Under the pieces are notes generated by a model. It was given only the letters and a program-made list of their open reading frames with translations, did not search any database and had not been told where the DNA came from. Shown here in pieces: positions 37,755 through 46,636 of a stretch of DNA of 64,000 nucleotides (within the stretch, counting starts at the first letter, position 1; every line of letters begins with the position of its first letter). Source of the stretch: Natronoflexus pectinivorans (GTDB lineage: Bacteria; Bacteroidota; Bacteroidia; Bacteroidales; Marinilabiliaceae); contig NZ_SLWK01000010.1 in NCBI RefSeq assembly GCF_004345615.1, positions 62,001-126,000 on the forward strand, read 5' to 3'. A program made the translations under genes and the position numbers.

Positions 37755-38762
37755 ATGAAGTTTGAAGAAATCATCAACAAAGTAAAGAACGGGGATTTTG
37801 CTCCTGTATATCTTCTGCACGGAGAAGAGCCTTTCTTTATCGATAAAATATCAGAAACCATACAGAAACATGCATTAAAAGAGGAAGAAAAAGCTTTTAA
37901 TGAGACCGTTGTTTACGGCAAAGACACCGATGTTGTAAACCTCATTCACACTGCCAGGCGGTTTCCCATGGGAGCACCCCGCCAGGTCATCATCGTGCGC
38001 GAAGCTCAAAATCTGGATAAAATTGACACGCTGGAAAGTTATGTCAAAGCGCCTTTAAACTCCACAGTACTGGTTCTTAATTACAAATACAAAAAGCTTG
38101 ACGGCCGATCAAAACTCTCAGCAGCTTTAAAAAAGAGTAAGTCTTTAGTGGTTTTTGAATCGGTTAAATTGTACGACAACCAGATGGGGCAATGGGTGAA
38201 CAGCTATCTGAAAGAAAGAGGATTAACCATTGAACCAAAAGCATCGGCGATGCTTATTGAGTTTTTGGGACTGGAACTGGAAAAGGTTGTTCTTGCTGTT
38301 GATAAACTCATTGTGGCCATGGGACCGGGAAATACCCACATCACTTCCGACCATGTGGCCAAAAACATTGGCATCAGTAAAGAGTACAATCCTTTTGAAC
38401 TTCAGAAAGCAATAATAGCAAAAGATGTATCAAAAGCCAACCGGATTATTAAGGCCTTTGGAGCCAATCCAAAGGATTACCCGGTACCGGCCATTACCGC
38501 TATCCTTTTCAACTATTTTCAAAAGTTGCTGGCCTACCATTACCTGAAAGACAAAAACAGACAAGTGGTGGCTTCGGAGTTAAAGATTAATCCGTTTTTC
38601 GTAACCGATTACCAAAACGGAGCGAGAAATTACTCCGGTGTAAAAGTGGCACAAATCATATCCGTTTTAAGGGAGTATGACATGAAATCGAAAGGATTTG
38701 GAAACACCAGTACCTCGCATGAGGATTTGCTAAAAGAAATGATTTATAAAATTTTACATTAA
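37755..38762 (+). CDS. holA: DNA polymerase III subunit delta
   Basis: The 335-residue protein has the usual HolA length and N-terminal pattern GDFAPVYLLHGEEPFFIDKISE. Further conserved blocks are TARRFPMGAPRQVIIVREAQ and VLAVDKLIVAMGP. It is the clamp-loader subunit that opens the beta clamp. The stop codon overlaps the rhomboid start (TAATG). Confidence 0.94.
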   Translation: MKFEEIINKVKNGDFAPVYLLHGEEPFFIDKISETIQKHALKEEEKAFNETVVYGKDTDVVNLIHTARRFPMGAPRQVIIVREAQNLDKIDTLESYVKAPLNSTVLVLNYKYKKLDGRSKLSAALKKSKSLVVFESVKLYDNQMGQWVNSYLKERGLTIEPKASAMLIEFLGLELEKVVLAVDKLIVAMGPGNTHITSDHVAKNIGISKEYNPFELQKAIIAKDVSKANRIIKAFGANPKDYPVPAITAILFNYFQKLLAYHYLKDKNRQVVASELKINPFFVTDYQNGARNYSGVKVAQIISVLREYDMKSKGFGNTSTSHEDLLKEMIYKILH

Positions 38763-39379
38763 TGCTTTCAGTACATATTATTCTCATCATAGCCATTTGC
38801 GTTGTAAGTTTTCTGGCCTTTAACAGGCCGGAATTAATGTCGCGTTTTCAGTTTAATGCATGGAGCATTGTTCACCGAAAGCAATATTTGAGGTTGTTTT
38901 CACACGGGTTTTTGCATGGCGACTGGATTCACCTTTTCATAAATATGTTTGTCCTCTGGTCGTTTGGCACAGCGGTTTTATTCTACTTTGAACATTATCT
39001 GCCGGGAATGACTGTAATCCGGTTCTTGATTCTGTTTTTCTCTGCGCTGGCGTTTTCCAGTTTTTACTCGCTCATAAAACATAAGGACAATCCCCAATAT
39101 AACGCTGTAGGGGCTTCGGGGGCTGTATCGGCGGTGGTTTTCGTCTCCATTTTTTTCGACCCTTACAATCCGGTTTATCTGTTTGGGTTCATCAGAATTC
39201 CGGGAATTATTTTTGGTGCATTGTACCTTTGGTATTCTGCGCACATGGCAAGAAAACAGGTTGACAACATAGGGCATGATGCTCATTTTTGGGGAGCCGT
39301 TTATGGTTTTATTTTCCCGCTGTTTTACGAACCAAAATTGTTTCTACATTTTATTGAACGACTGACCTCTTTTATGTAA
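38762..39379 (+). CDS. rhomboid-family intramembrane serine protease
   Basis: The 205-residue protein has six predicted membrane helices. It carries the rhomboid elements HLFINMFVLWSFG (the His/Asn of TM2), GASGAVSAVV (nucleophile Ser, about residue 121) and the catalytic His in IGHDAHFWGAVYGF. Rhomboids cleave transmembrane segments of other proteins in the inner membrane. The substrate is unknown. It is translationally coupled to holA, with an aminotransferase gene 8 bases downstream. Confidence 0.92.
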   Translation: MLSVHIILIIAICVVSFLAFNRPELMSRFQFNAWSIVHRKQYLRLFSHGFLHGDWIHLFINMFVLWSFGTAVLFYFEHYLPGMTVIRFLILFFSALAFSSFYSLIKHKDNPQYNAVGASGAVSAVVFVSIFFDPYNPVYLFGFIRIPGIIFGALYLWYSAHMARKQVDNIGHDAHFWGAVYGFIFPLFYEPKLFLHFIERLTSFM

Positions 39380-39387
39380 TCATATAA

Positions 39388-40242
39388 ATGATAACAGAAA
39401 AAAAATATCTGGTTGTAAATGGCGTACTTCAACTTCAGGATGCGCCAATTTTTACATCGCAAAATCGAGCATTCCGTTATGGCGACGGACTTTTTGAAAC
39501 CGTTCGGTTTCAAAAAGGGGAACCACTATTCTGGAGCAATCACTACAGCAGATTAATACAGGGAATGAGCGTGCTAAAATTCTCACTAAGAGGATTTCCA
39601 TCATCTTCTGAACTGAAGTCATCCATCCAAAACCTGGTAGTAAAAAACAGGTTGTTTTACGACAGTCGCATACGAATTACAGTTTTCAGAAAAGATGGCG
39701 GGCTATACACGCCGCAAAACCTTACAGCATCGTGGATTATTGAGGCTGCAGACATGAAGCAAACCGGGTATCAATTCGCCGAGAAGGGGATTTTTATTGA
39801 TCTGTACAGGGATTTTCCAAAACTTCCCTCCCCTGTTTCCGCTTTTAAAACCATTGGGTGCCATGTTTATATTCTGGCAGGCATTTACAACAAAGAGAAT
39901 GGGACAGACGATTCTCTCATTATCAATGGAAATGGGAAAATCATTGAGTCCATCAGTTCCAATCTTTTTTGGGTGAAAAATGGGGTGCTTTTCACGCCTT
40001 TAATATCAACGGGTTGCATAGAAGGAATTTTCAGGAAACAAGTTCTGGATGCGGCAGAGACCAACAAAATAAAGTCCATTCAAACGACAGGAGCCACAGA
40101 GGATGAACTTCTGGATGCCGATGAACTGTTTCTCACCAATTCAATTAACGGAATAAGATGGGTTGCAGGATTCAGAGAGCGGCGTTACTATACAAGAACG
40201 GCTCTACTACTCTACAAAACCATTTCAGGGAATCTCAAATGA
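39388..40242 (+). CDS. class IV PLP-dependent aminotransferase (aminodeoxychorismate lyase or branched-chain type)
   Basis: The 284-residue protein has the family start AFRYGDGLFETVRF. The PLP Lys is in VSAFKTIGCHVYILAG (about residue 154), with EGIFRKQVLDA and the phosphate-binding ISSNLFWVKNG. This class includes PabC (making 4-aminobenzoate for folate), IlvE and D-amino acid transaminase. The short length and ELFLTNSINGIRWV ending lean to the PabC-like side, but this is not decisive. It ends one base before the convergent yqgE gene. Confidence 0.85.
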   Translation: MITEKKYLVVNGVLQLQDAPIFTSQNRAFRYGDGLFETVRFQKGEPLFWSNHYSRLIQGMSVLKFSLRGFPSSSELKSSIQNLVVKNRLFYDSRIRITVFRKDGGLYTPQNLTASWIIEAADMKQTGYQFAEKGIFIDLYRDFPKLPSPVSAFKTIGCHVYILAGIYNKENGTDDSLIINGNGKIIESISSNLFWVKNGVLFTPLISTGCIEGIFRKQVLDAAETNKIKSIQTTGATEDELLDADELFLTNSINGIRWVAGFRERRYYTRTALLLYKTISGNLK

Positions 40243-40836
40243 TTAGTTAAAAGCGGGATTGGAAGGAAAATTAGACCAGGTGCGGTAAACATCACCCAGA
40301 TTTTCCATGGTTTCTTTCCAGATATTGGACGTATCGGGCACCATAATCTGCTTGTCATCCAGGGTGGATACAATCCATGATTTCTCTGAAATCTCATGTT
40401 CAAGTTGTCCGGGAGACCATCCTGAATAGCCGGCAAAAAACCTCACCGACTCGTTTGTTGCCATACCCTTATTAATTAACTTTTTAATTTGTTCAAAATC
40501 GCCTCCCCAATATATGGAAGGGGTTATTTTTATGGAACCCGGTACAAGATCTCCTAAAGTGTGAAGATAATGCAGTGTATTTGAGGAAACAGGGCCTCCT
40601 ATAAACAACTCACCACTGAAATTAAACAGATCGTCAATAACCTCATCGGGATATACATCTGTAGATTTATTGATAACAAATCCAACAGTCCCCTCCTCAC
40701 TATGTTCGGTTATAAGAATAATTGAACGCGCAAAGTAAGGTCCTTGCAAAAAAGGCTCAGCAATCAGAATGCGACCTTTTTCGGGATGCAGTTTTGAATT
40801 GGTTGCCTGAAAAATATTTAAGTCTATATTCCTCAT
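40243..40836 (-). CDS. yqgE: YqgE/AlgH family protein
   Basis: The frame extends to 40881, but the ATG at 40836 follows a good AAGGAGAAAG site and gives the normal family N-terminus, so about 197 residues are predicted. Conserved blocks are GRILIAEPFLQGPYFARSIILITEHSEEGTVGFVIN, LFIGGPVSSNTLHYLH and FAGYSGWSPGQLEHEI. The family is widespread and of unknown biochemical role. It was once thought to regulate alginate in Pseudomonas. Cytoplasmic. Confidence 0.92.
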   Translation of the reverse strand: MRNIDLNIFQATNSKLHPEKGRILIAEPFLQGPYFARSIILITEHSEEGTVGFVINKSTDVYPDEVIDDLFNFSGELFIGGPVSSNTLHYLHTLGDLVPGSIKITPSIYWGGDFEQIKKLINKGMATNESVRFFAGYSGWSPGQLEHEISEKSWIVSTLDDKQIMVPDTSNIWKETMENLGDVYRTWSNFPSNPAFN

Positions 40837-40881
40837 CTTTCTCCTTGCTTTTGTTATCCTTACTCTCAGTTTGAAACCCAA

Positions 40882-41365
40882 ATATCTTCTCCTATTTGAC
40901 CTTCAAGGAATCGGTTCATACATTTAAGATAGAAAAAATATATATCTATCAAAAATGTTTTAAATAATTTTAATAATTAGAGCTCCTTACATTTTAATAT
41001 TCCAAAAGTTAAAGCAATAAAAACAGATGCGTAATTAAAAACCAACACTAGTAGAACTTATCAGTCATTAAAACACCAGACATGTTTGCATCTTATTACT
41101 TACAGTGATTCCCTGTATGTTAAAGATACGACACATCATAATTGTTTAACTATTTGATATATATTTTCAATTTACAAGAGATAAATAGAAATGGCAATAA
41201 CAAATTGACATTTTAACAGAATTAATTAAGAATAAGAGAGATGGGGACAAACCATTGTTTGGATATGATCCGATCTTCCTCAATAGATTGTGTAAAATCA
41301 ATGCTTAGACCCAACTTTTGGTAGTGATCCACTTAATCTCCAAACTTTTGGGATTGATTCAAAAA
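40882..41365. other. gene-free A/T-rich stretch before the tRNA operon terminator
   Basis: No ORF with family features, no clear repeat. Short ORFs here (up to about 27 codons) have no support. Confidence 0.6.
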
Positions 41366-41393
41366 AAGCCTGATAGTTTTAACTATCAGGCTT
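41366..41393 (-). terminator. terminator of the SRP RNA-tRNA operon
   Basis: A 13-bp perfect stem (41366-41378 with 41381-41393) is followed on the minus strand by seven T bases. It lies 6 bases after tRNA-Gly. Confidence 0.9.
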
Positions 41394-41399
41394 AAATTG

Positions 41400-41472
41400 A
41401 GCGGGAAACGGGACTCAAACCCGCGACCCTTAGCTTGGAAGGCTAATGCTCTATCAACTGAGCTATTCCCGC
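41400..41472 (-). tRNA. tRNA-Gly (anticodon TCC)
   Basis: A complete cloverleaf: acceptor GCGGGAA / TTCCCGC, anticodon stem TTAGC / GCTAA with loop CTTCCAA, and T arm GCGGG...TTTGAGT. The anticodon TCC sits centrally. CCA is not encoded. It is the last tRNA in the cluster. Confidence 0.97.
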
Positions 41473-41477
41473 ATTGT

Positions 41478-41563
41478 TGGTGGGGGGAGGAGGATTCGAA
41501 CCTCCGAAGTCGTAAGACAACAGAGTTACAGTCTGCCCCAGTTGGCCACTTTGGTATCCCCCC
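41478..41563 (-). tRNA. tRNA-Tyr (anticodon GTA)
   Basis: The acceptor GGGGGGA pairs with TCCCCCC, discriminator A, and CCA is encoded at 41478-41480. The anticodon loop contains GTA after the CAGA stem, and a long variable arm typical of class II tRNA-Tyr is present, followed by GGAGG-TTCGAAT-CCTCC. Confidence 0.97.
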
Positions 41564-41610
41564 AAACAATCTTTTTAATTAAAACAAAACCATTGTTTTG
41601 TTCCTTTCTG

Positions 41611-41684
41611 AGCCAATGGAGGGATTCGAACCCCCGACCCGCTGATTACAAATCAGCTGCTCTGGCCAACTGAGCTACATTGGC
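41611..41684 (-). tRNA. tRNA-Thr (anticodon TGT)
   Basis: Acceptor GCCAATG / CATTGGC, D arm GCTCAGTTGGCCAGAGC, anticodon stem GCTGA / TCAGC with loop TTTGTAA, and T arm GGGGGTTCGAATCCCTC. CCA is not encoded. It lies 4 bases downstream of the SRP RNA end. Confidence 0.97.
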
Positions 41685-41688
41685 AGGT

Positions 41689-41785
41689 GGGTAAGCTACC
41701 TGCATCGCACCGCTTCGACCGCCTACCCTTGCTGCCGTCAGGCCCTGGGGGAGTTCAGCAGGAGCTGGTCGTACAGGACTTACCC
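41689..41785 (-). ncRNA. ffs: small signal recognition particle RNA (4.5S-type)
   Basis: The ends pair perfectly (GGGTAAG at the 5' end, CTTACCC at the 3' end), and the apical domain has CCCAGGGCCTGACGGCAGCA then AGGGTAGG, the conserved Ffh-binding internal loop (ACGGCAGCA) and a short tetraloop region. At 97 nt it is the bacterial small type without an Alu domain. It binds Ffh and directs nascent membrane proteins to FtsY. Its place directly ahead of the tRNAs suggests processing from one transcript. The apical loop reads CCTGACGG where E. coli has the GGAA tetraloop. Confidence 0.93.
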
Positions 41786-41790
41786 GGCGA

Positions 41791-41821
41791 CAAAAGTAGA
41801 AAATATTACTATTATGGCAAG
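41791..41821 (-). promoter_or_regulatory. promoter of the SRP RNA-tRNA operon
   Basis: On the minus strand CTTG (41818-41821) is followed after 19 bases by TACTTTTG (41798 to 41791). This matches the Bacteroidota consensus TTTG-N19-21-TAnnTTTG, and the -7 box lies 5 bases before the first base of the RNA. Confidence 0.85.
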
Positions 41822-41822
41822 G

Positions 41823-42162
41823 ACTTTGGCACTTTTTTTTTCGCTTTTTTTCATCTCTTCAACGGATGTTACGAGAAGTCAACAATTTATAGGAACAAAA
41901 AAACAATCAATGACTAAACGAAAATCTGAGAATTAGTTCGCAAAAGTTTTCTCACTGATTTTTGTTTCCACTTATTTATATCAAAACGGATTAGAAACCG
42001 AATGATTTCAGGGTTTAATAAATAAATTCCCCTGAAATCGCTTTTTAAAAAGTAACTTCAATGACATTAAATAATCGGCTTAAATGTGTATTTTAGCGAA
42101 TACTTTATTTTAGATAGATTTAGGTATAAACAATACAAAAGAATAATAAGCTTACAAAACTC
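41823..42162. other. gene-free stretch of about 340 bases
   Basis: Contains poly-T/poly-A-rich sequence (for example around 41831-41850) and nothing else I can name. It separates the divergent RNA operon and the DUF4199 gene. Confidence 0.5.
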
Positions 42163-42705
42163 ATGACAAACAACAAGCTACAAAAAACACAATTCGTCTT
42201 ATCCAGTGGAGCCAAGCTTGGAGCCGCACAAACTGTATTGCTTATAATCACATATGTTAGCGGAGATTTGTTTTCCTCTCCATTATTAAATCTTAGCTGG
42301 ATTATATACGGTGTACTGATTTATCTGTACTCTAAAAAATACCGTGATGAAATACTCAACGGGTTGATTAGTTACGGTAAGGGTCTTGGTTTTGGGGTGA
42401 AGATTTCAATGTATTCAGGCATAATTACAGGTTTCTTCTATTTTTTGATGTTACAGGTTTTTGATCCTGGTTTAAAAGATGTAATCATAGCTCAATCCGA
42501 GGAAACTTTGCTGGCAACAGGGTTTTCTGAATCCTATGTGGAATCGATGCGTGAAAATATTGAAAGGGGAGCAAATGCATGGACAATGTTTATATCATCC
42601 ATAATAAACGGAATTGTTGCCGGTTTTTTGGTTTCTTTAATCACCTCCATTTTTATAAAACGTAAGGGCGATCCTTTTCAAGAAGCAATGCAAGATGTAC
42701 AATAA
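42163..42705 (+). CDS. DUF4199 family membrane protein
   Basis: The 180-residue protein has four predicted membrane helices (about 20-35, 45-62, 80-105, 150-170) and an extracytoplasmic stretch between helices 3 and 4 with GFSESYVESMRENIE. DUF4199 proteins are confined mostly to Bacteroidota, and their function is unknown. They very often precede a dolichol-phosphate-mannose-type glycosyltransferase, as here, with an 11-base overlap. A role in lipid-linked sugar transfer or flipping is possible but unproven. Confidence 0.83.
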   Translation: MTNNKLQKTQFVLSSGAKLGAAQTVLLIITYVSGDLFSSPLLNLSWIIYGVLIYLYSKKYRDEILNGLISYGKGLGFGVKISMYSGIITGFFYFLMLQVFDPGLKDVIIAQSEETLLATGFSESYVESMRENIERGANAWTMFISSIINGIVAGFLVSLITSIFIKRKGDPFQEAMQDVQ

Positions 42706-43675
42706 CGAAATAAAATTTTCAAAAGAACTTTCAATAGTTGTTCCGCTTTTTAATGAGGAGGAGTCATTGCCGGAGCTGGTTATATGGGTAGATCGTGTTT
42801 GTAAATCATTGGTAGATGCCTTCGAAATCATTTTGATTGATGATGGAAGCAGTGACCGATCATGGGCGGTCATACAGGAGTTGACAAAAGACTACAGTCA
42901 TCTAAAGGGCATCTCTTTTCGCCGTAACTATGGAAAATCGGCCGCACTCAACTGCGGTTTCAGAGAAGCAGCCGGAGAAGTGGTAATTACCATGGATGCA
43001 GACCTACAGGACAATCCAGATGAAATACCCGAACTCTACAAATTAATAAAAGAGAATGATTTCCACCTGGTAAGCGGATGGAAGAAAAAGCGCTACGATC
43101 CATTGGGAAAAACCATCCCCAGCAAATTATTTAACTACACTGCGCGAATGGTATCCGGCATTAAACTGCATGATTTTAATTGCGGACTCAAAGCTTACCA
43201 TGGCAATGTGATTAAAAACATCGAAGTTTATGGAGAGATGCATCGTTACATTCCTATACTCGCGAAAAGAGCAGGCTTTTCAAGAATTGAAGAGAAAGTA
43301 GTTTTACACAGGGAGAGAAAATATGGCGTTACCAAATTTGGAATTGAAAGGTTTATCAAGGGCTTTCTGGATTTATTGTCGTTAATGTTTATCTCAAAAT
43401 TTGGCGACCGCCCCATGCACCTGTTCGGAAGTCTTGGAACAGTAACTTTTACGGTGGGATTTTTCTCTGCTCTTTGGCTTGGGATAAGAAAACTCTGGTT
43501 TGTTTATTTCAACGTGGAGGCGCCACGAGTAACTGACAGTCCTTACTTTTATATCAGCCTTACCTCCATGATTCTCGGAACACAACTGTTCATGACCGGG
43601 TTTATTGCTGAGCTTGTAAGCAGAATGCGACCAGACAGAAATGAATACCAAATTAAACAAAAAACATCGGATTAA
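42695..43675 (+). CDS. family 2 glycosyltransferase (polyprenyl-phosphate sugar transferase type)
   Basis: The 326-residue protein has a GT2 GT-A domain: VVPLFNEEESLPEL, LIDDGSSDRSW, the donor/metal site TMDADLQDNPDEI, and HDFNCGLKAY. Two C-terminal membrane helices (about residues 235-260 and 285-310) follow. This resembles GtrB/DPM1/ArnC-like enzymes that move a sugar from a nucleotide donor to undecaprenyl phosphate. It would provide sugar for envelope modification. The sugar is unknown. It overlaps the DUF4199 gene and lies 3 bases before a methyltransferase. Confidence 0.9.
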   Translation: MYNNEIKFSKELSIVVPLFNEEESLPELVIWVDRVCKSLVDAFEIILIDDGSSDRSWAVIQELTKDYSHLKGISFRRNYGKSAALNCGFREAAGEVVITMDADLQDNPDEIPELYKLIKENDFHLVSGWKKKRYDPLGKTIPSKLFNYTARMVSGIKLHDFNCGLKAYHGNVIKNIEVYGEMHRYIPILAKRAGFSRIEEKVVLHRERKYGVTKFGIERFIKGFLDLLSLMFISKFGDRPMHLFGSLGTVTFTVGFFSALWLGIRKLWFVYFNVEAPRVTDSPYFYISLTSMILGTQLFMTGFIAELVSRMRPDRNEYQIKQKTSD

Positions 43676-43678
43676 AAG

Positions 43679-44407
43679 ATGCAGTTTTATCAAAGCATAG
43701 CAAAGTGGTATGACCATATTTTTCCCGGTTCGCCGGCACAGGTTAAGTTTATTGAAAATGCCGTAAATGGGTTATCAGACAAACATATTGCTGAAATAGG
43801 ATGCGCAACCGGTAATCTTTGTATTGGCATGGCTGCCAATGCTCAAAAGGTCATCGGAGTTGATCTGGACGAAGAATTGCTTAATGTAGCCAGAAAAAAG
43901 AGCTCATCATGCCCTAATATTGAATACATTCAGGGTAACATGCTGAAAACCGGTTCAATTGTAGAATCATTTTCGCTGGACGCCATCAGTTGTATTGGAA
44001 ACACCCTTGTGCATCTTCAGAAACCCAAAGACATGCTCTCCTTTTTCAATCAGTGTATTCAGGTTTTGAAGCCGGGAGGGAATCTCATTCTTCAAATTAT
44101 CAATTATGACTACATTCTTGATTTTGGCATTGAAAGCCTCCCGTTAATTGAAAACGATCATATTAAATTCGACCGCAGATACGAACTCCGGGAACAGGAT
44201 GAACTGATTAATTTCAAAACCATATTGACAATAAAAGAGACCAAAAGCACCATCATTAATAGCATTCCGCTATATCCGCTTCGACAAGAATTGCTAAACA
44301 AGTTGCTTAACGAAGCTGGCTTTTTAACGGCAAAGTATTATGGGGGTTTCGACGGGAGTCCGCTCCGTCAGCAGTCGCTACATTTGGTTGCTCACGTTAC
44401 CTGTTAA
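43679..44407 (+). CDS. class I SAM-dependent methyltransferase
   Basis: The 242-residue protein begins with a family-typical FYQSIAKWYDHIFPGSPAQ. Motif I is IAEIGCATGNLCIGMA and an acidic SAM-binding site is VIGVDLDEELLNVARKK. The last motif PLRQQSLHLVAHV is at the C-terminus. The substrate is unknown. It follows the glycosyltransferase by 3 bases, suggesting an operon. Its 3' end overlaps the convergent NUDIX gene by 30 bases. Confidence 0.85.
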   Translation: MQFYQSIAKWYDHIFPGSPAQVKFIENAVNGLSDKHIAEIGCATGNLCIGMAANAQKVIGVDLDEELLNVARKKSSSCPNIEYIQGNMLKTGSIVESFSLDAISCIGNTLVHLQKPKDMLSFFNQCIQVLKPGGNLILQIINYDYILDFGIESLPLIENDHIKFDRRYELREQDELINFKTILTIKETKSTIINSIPLYPLRQELLNKLLNEAGFLTAKYYGGFDGSPLRQQSLHLVAHVTC

Positions 44408-44827
44408 AATTCCGGCAATCTTTTGGTCAATGGCAAAGGTCAGATGATTTTTATCCAAATCTTTCAGAGGCATCCATCTCAATATTTGGGGTGATGCATT
44501 GTTGGCAACAAAAGGCTCGGAGCGAACCGGCAATTCCGGCAACCCGGGGATTTCCATTTTATAGTAGATGCTGATAAGCTGGGTGTTTTCAAAGAATTTT
44601 GCCGGTTGAAAATAATCTGTAGTATAAAAGTGTTCAAGAATATCGGCCTCAAGGCCGAATTCCTCATTGATTTCCCGCTGCAAACAGGCTTTGGTTCCCT
44701 CTCCAAATTTGAGTCCACCTCCCGGAAACTTGGTCATCCTGATGTCTTTAAAAATCTCATCAGACAACAGAACATTCCCATTTCGAATGCAGATGCCATA
44801 AACACGTATTGTAAAATTTTGCTTCAC
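44378..44827 (-). CDS. NUDIX hydrolase
   Basis: The 149-residue protein contains a complete NUDIX box, GGGLKFGEGTKACLQREINEEFGLEAD (Gx5Ex7REUxEExGU), near residues 37-60. It hydrolyses a nucleoside diphosphate linked to another moiety. The substrate cannot be inferred. It overlaps the preceding convergent methyltransferase by 30 bases. Confidence 0.9.
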   Translation of the reverse strand: MKQNFTIRVYGICIRNGNVLLSDEIFKDIRMTKFPGGGLKFGEGTKACLQREINEEFGLEADILEHFYTTDYFQPAKFFENTQLISIYYKMEIPGLPELPVRSEPFVANNASPQILRWMPLKDLDKNHLTFAIDQKIAGILTGNVSNQM

Positions 44828-44950
44828 GAAAACAGAATTAAAAAGCCAATGCCGGGGATTTTGTTTGTAAACCGTAAGAAAGATTAATAATTATCCGGCA
44901 TCGGCTTCAATACAAATATAATTGTTTTTAAGAACCAAAACACATTTTTT

Positions 44951-45856
44951 TCAAAGGGGGATATTTTCATCAATCAACCTGATAATCTCATTGATTTCAC
45001 CCGGATGAAACCAGTGCATCTCTGCATCGCGCCGAAACCATGAGAGTTGTTTCTTGGCGTAGTGTCGCGAATTGCGTTGTATCAGTTCTATGGCTTTTTC
45101 AATAGAGTGCTCTCCGTTAAACGAAGCAAAAAGCTCCTTATATCCAACGGTATTTAGAGCGTTCAAATGCTGGTGATCAATCAACGCTTTGGCCTCCTGA
45201 AGCAAACCGTCATCAACCATCTGCAACACACGCGAATTTATGCGGCCATAAAGCTCTGATCGATCCATATTTAAGCCAACTTTCAAAATTGAAAACGGAC
45301 GCTTCTTTTTTGGAGCAGTACGTAATGAAGAGTAAGGCTTACCGGTCATCAGGCAAATTTCAACAGCATGAACCACCCTTTTGGGGTTTTTAAGATCAAC
45401 CTGATGGTAAAAATCAGGATCCAAAATTTTTAATTGCTGTCTGATAGACTCGATGCCCTCGACATTGAGCTTTTCCTGCAACTCCTGTCGTAAATCCGAA
45501 TCAACAGTAGGTAATTCATCAATACCATTACAAAAAGCATCAATGTACATCATGGAGCCTCCCACCATAAAAAGCACGTGGTGCTTTTTAAAAAGCTCCA
45601 TGGCAATTTTTAATGCATCCTGTTCAAATTCAAAAGCACTGTAATAATCGAAAATCGACTTAAACCCTATCAGGTGATGCGGAACAAGAGTCTGCTCCTC
45701 TTTTCCCGGAGCAGCTGTTCCTATGGGAATTTCTCTGAAAATCTGACGGGAATCTGCGGAAATGATTTCACTTTTATATTGCTTTGCCAACTCTATACAA
45801 ACCTTGGTTTTTCCAATCCCGGTAGGACCGGTTAAAACCACCATCAACTTTGACAT
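44951..45856 (-). CDS. miaA: tRNA dimethylallyltransferase
   Basis: The 301-residue protein has the P-loop LTGPTGIGKTKVCIEL near the start, the conserved Asp-Ser-Arg-Gln of SADSRQIFREIPIGTAAPG, and the substrate-binding VGGSMMYIDAFCNGID and RRDAEMHWFHP C-terminal block. It adds the isopentenyl group to A37 of tRNAs that read UNN codons. Length is standard. Confidence 0.95.
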   Translation of the reverse strand: MSKLMVVLTGPTGIGKTKVCIELAKQYKSEIISADSRQIFREIPIGTAAPGKEEQTLVPHHLIGFKSIFDYYSAFEFEQDALKIAMELFKKHHVLFMVGGSMMYIDAFCNGIDELPTVDSDLRQELQEKLNVEGIESIRQQLKILDPDFYHQVDLKNPKRVVHAVEICLMTGKPYSSLRTAPKKKRPFSILKVGLNMDRSELYGRINSRVLQMVDDGLLQEAKALIDHQHLNALNTVGYKELFASFNGEHSIEKAIELIQRNSRHYAKKQLSWFRRDAEMHWFHPGEINEIIRLIDENIPL

Positions 45857-45970
45857 AATTACCCTTTACTCTTTTTAAATAGATTAATAAACATTCAGAG
45901 TTCTAGATTTATAGAGTTTAATGAGCTATTCTTAATTCGTAAAACGAAATGCAAACATGCATTTTATATC

Positions 45971-46510
45971 CTAATAAAATTCATCCGGATCGAAATCTTC
46001 GTCCGATAAATCATCCGGAAAATCGCCTCCCTCCCTGATGATATCGTCCATGTCGTCGTCAGACAAAAACGCATCAGCTTCCAGGGCATCGTCAAAATTA
46101 AAGCCTTCTTCGGAAAACTGTGGTGGAGGAGTTCCTTCCATGCGAGTACAGACCGGTTCTTTCAGATTGCCACCATCGATATTAGTCAGCTCCATAAACA
46201 ACACCCGTTCGGCAAACAAATCAAAGGCATATAAAACCCTTTGTTTGGTATCGGTAATCAGATCCTCAAGTCGAACCTTATCCATAACCAGAACCGTTCC
46301 CTCCTCCTCCATCATGTCAATCAGCGTAATTTCCTGCTCCTTATTCCAATTCTCATCGGTAAGAAAGAAGGAGGTCATTTGAGCCGGATCAAAATTAAGC
46401 TTTTGCTGAATGAACTGATGCAAATCTAAAAAGGTTGATTTACTGTCAATGGCTATATCTAAAATAAAATCATCAGATTCGTTGCTTATGGCTCTGAAAA
46501 AATAGATCAT
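45971..46510 (-). CDS. pRiA4b ORF-3-like / IS1096 TnpR-like protein
   Basis: The 179-residue protein has the family pattern IYFFRAISNESDDFILDIAIDSKSTFLDLHQFIQ and QRVLYAFDLFAERVLFMELTN, and a very acidic tail (DALEADAFLSDDDMDDIIREGGDFPDDLSDEDFDPDEFY). The family name comes from plasmid and transposon neighbours, but proteins of this type are common in chromosomes without any element, as here. Function unknown. Confidence 0.78.
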   Translation of the reverse strand: MIYFFRAISNESDDFILDIAIDSKSTFLDLHQFIQQKLNFDPAQMTSFFLTDENWNKEQEITLIDMMEEEGTVLVMDKVRLEDLITDTKQRVLYAFDLFAERVLFMELTNIDGGNLKEPVCTRMEGTPPPQFSEEGFNFDDALEADAFLSDDDMDDIIREGGDFPDDLSDEDFDPDEFY

Positions 46511-46636
46511 AAAGTTAGTTTTGAGTAGATCAAAATTACTATTATTGCATTAAATATGCGAAAAAATCGTTGCTCTATTGCGTTTTTATTAATGCATAAC
46601 GCAATAAACACATTATGGTTTCAAATTTTTAATAGA

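Noticed and set aside
41333-41673. ORFs of 60-78 codons crossing the three tRNA genes on both strands
   Set aside because: The tRNA cloverleaves account for the sequence.
41687-41917. 76-codon ORF
   Set aside because: It lies over the minus-strand SRP RNA; the RNA explains the conservation-like G/C pattern.
45971-46510. pRiA4b ORF-3/IS1096 TnpR-like protein as evidence of a mobile element
   Set aside because: The family name is historical; no transposase, inverted ends or other element genes surround it.
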